Source: Pseudomonadota bacterium (GTDB lineage Bacteria > Pseudomonadota > Alphaproteobacteria > Rhizobiales > Rhizobiaceae). From it: a stretch of 17,084 nt of DNA. Location: NCBI GenBank assembly GCA_023387715.1, contig JAEWHQ010000010.1, forward strand, positions 1 to 17,084, read 5' to 3'. Shown here piece after piece: positions 16,773 through 17,084 of the stretch (positions within the stretch are counted from its first letter, which is position 1; the number at the start of each line of letters is the position of its first letter). A program made the translations under genes and the position numbers. The notes beneath the pieces are model-generated. The model was not told the origin of the DNA. It ran no database searches and saw only the letters and a list, made by a program, of their open reading frames with translations.

Positions 16773-17084
16773 TTATAGATCGTCGTCTTCGACAATACCT
16801 TTTTCAGCCTTGCGGCTGGTTTCGACAATGCTGATCAGCTGGCGCAAGACACCTTCAATGCCTTCGCGGCTGACCGCAGAAATCTGCATGGGCACTCTGC
16901 CGCACACTTTTTGAAGCTCGGCCGCTTTTTGCTGACGGGTTTCCGGATCAAGCGTGTCGATCTGTGAAAGTGCCACAATTTCCAGCTTCTCATCCAAGCC
17001 GCCGCCATAAGCCTCAAGCTCATTGCGGATGGTGGTGTAAGCTTTAGCGACATCTTCTTCCTGTGCAGAAACCAGATGCAGCAA
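16773..17084 (-). CDS. obgE: ObgE/CgtA GTPase, C-terminal part (partial)
   Basis: The last 103 or so codons of the essential Obg GTPase, which associates with the 50S ribosomal subunit. The gene runs off the right end of the window; the first visible codon (TTG) is internal, not a start. Visible is the end of the G domain: helix, then [13 protein letters not shown] where the G4 guanine-specificity motif should lie, then [11 protein letters not shown] as G5, and a final helix with an acidic tail (EDDDL). The G4 position reads S-Q-I-D rather than N/T-K-x-D. Position immediately before proB-proA-nadD supports the identity, since this order is common in Alphaproteobacteria. There is no long variable Obg C-terminal domain after the G domain. 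Confidence 0.88.
   Translation of the reverse strand: MLHLVSAQEEDVAKAYTTIRNELEAYGGGLDEKLEIVALSQIDTLDPETRQQKAAELQKVCGRVPMQISAVSREGIEGVLRQLISIVETSRKAEKGIVEDDDL

Overview
The window looks like chromosomal core DNA from an alphaproteobacterium of the order Hyphomicrobiales, most like the Brucella / Ochrobactrum / Pseudochrobactrum group. The signs are an ATP synthase beta subunit with an Ala/Lys/Pro-rich N-terminal extension, an F1-only atpHAGDC operon close to priA, the obgE-proB-proA-nadD run, and a perfect match to the alphaproteobacterial general-stress (EcfG) promoter. Base composition looks moderate (about half G+C by eye, not computed). That is lower than I expect for Brucella itself and nearer Pseudochrobactrum-like genera. 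The genus is a guess. I see no tRNA, rRNA, insertion sequence, phage gene or CRISPR array.

Layout. Positions 1-3626 (minus strand) hold a branched-chain amino acid ABC transporter operon, livH-livM-livG-livF. The genes are tightly packed, two of the three junctions are TAATG overlaps, and livF is cut by the window edge. LivG carries an unusual C-terminal extension resembling a helix-hairpin-helix (H3TH-like) domain. Positions 3627-4744 (plus strand) hold two small membrane-protein genes: a DUF883/ElaB-YqjD-like protein behind a textbook EcfG promoter, and a 48-residue single-pass protein. Several inverted repeats lie between and before them. A bidirectional terminator near 4800 separates them from the next operon.

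Positions 4846-9869 (minus strand) hold atpH-atpA-atpG-atpD-atpC, the whole soluble F1 part of ATP synthase (delta, alpha, gamma, beta, epsilon). A strong hairpin sits between atpD and atpC. Upstream are a four-helix membrane protein of unknown function (10099-10488, minus) and priA (10563-12785, minus), the replication-restart helicase. Divergent from priA is a transaldolase / fructose-6-phosphate aldolase-like gene (12878-13531, plus), which ends in a bidirectional terminator shared with nadD.

Positions 13600-17084 (minus strand) hold, in transcription order, the end of obgE, then proB, proA and nadD. ProB and ProA catalyse the first two steps of proline synthesis, NadD makes the NAD precursor nicotinate adenine dinucleotide, and ObgE is a ribosome-associated GTPase.

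Most of this is conserved housekeeping. The points worth a second look are regulatory or architectural: the LivG fusion, the EcfG promoter, the atpD-atpC hairpin, the dyad-rich leader of the 48-residue gene, and a G4-motif variant in ObgE. I see no clear sign of a wholly new system.
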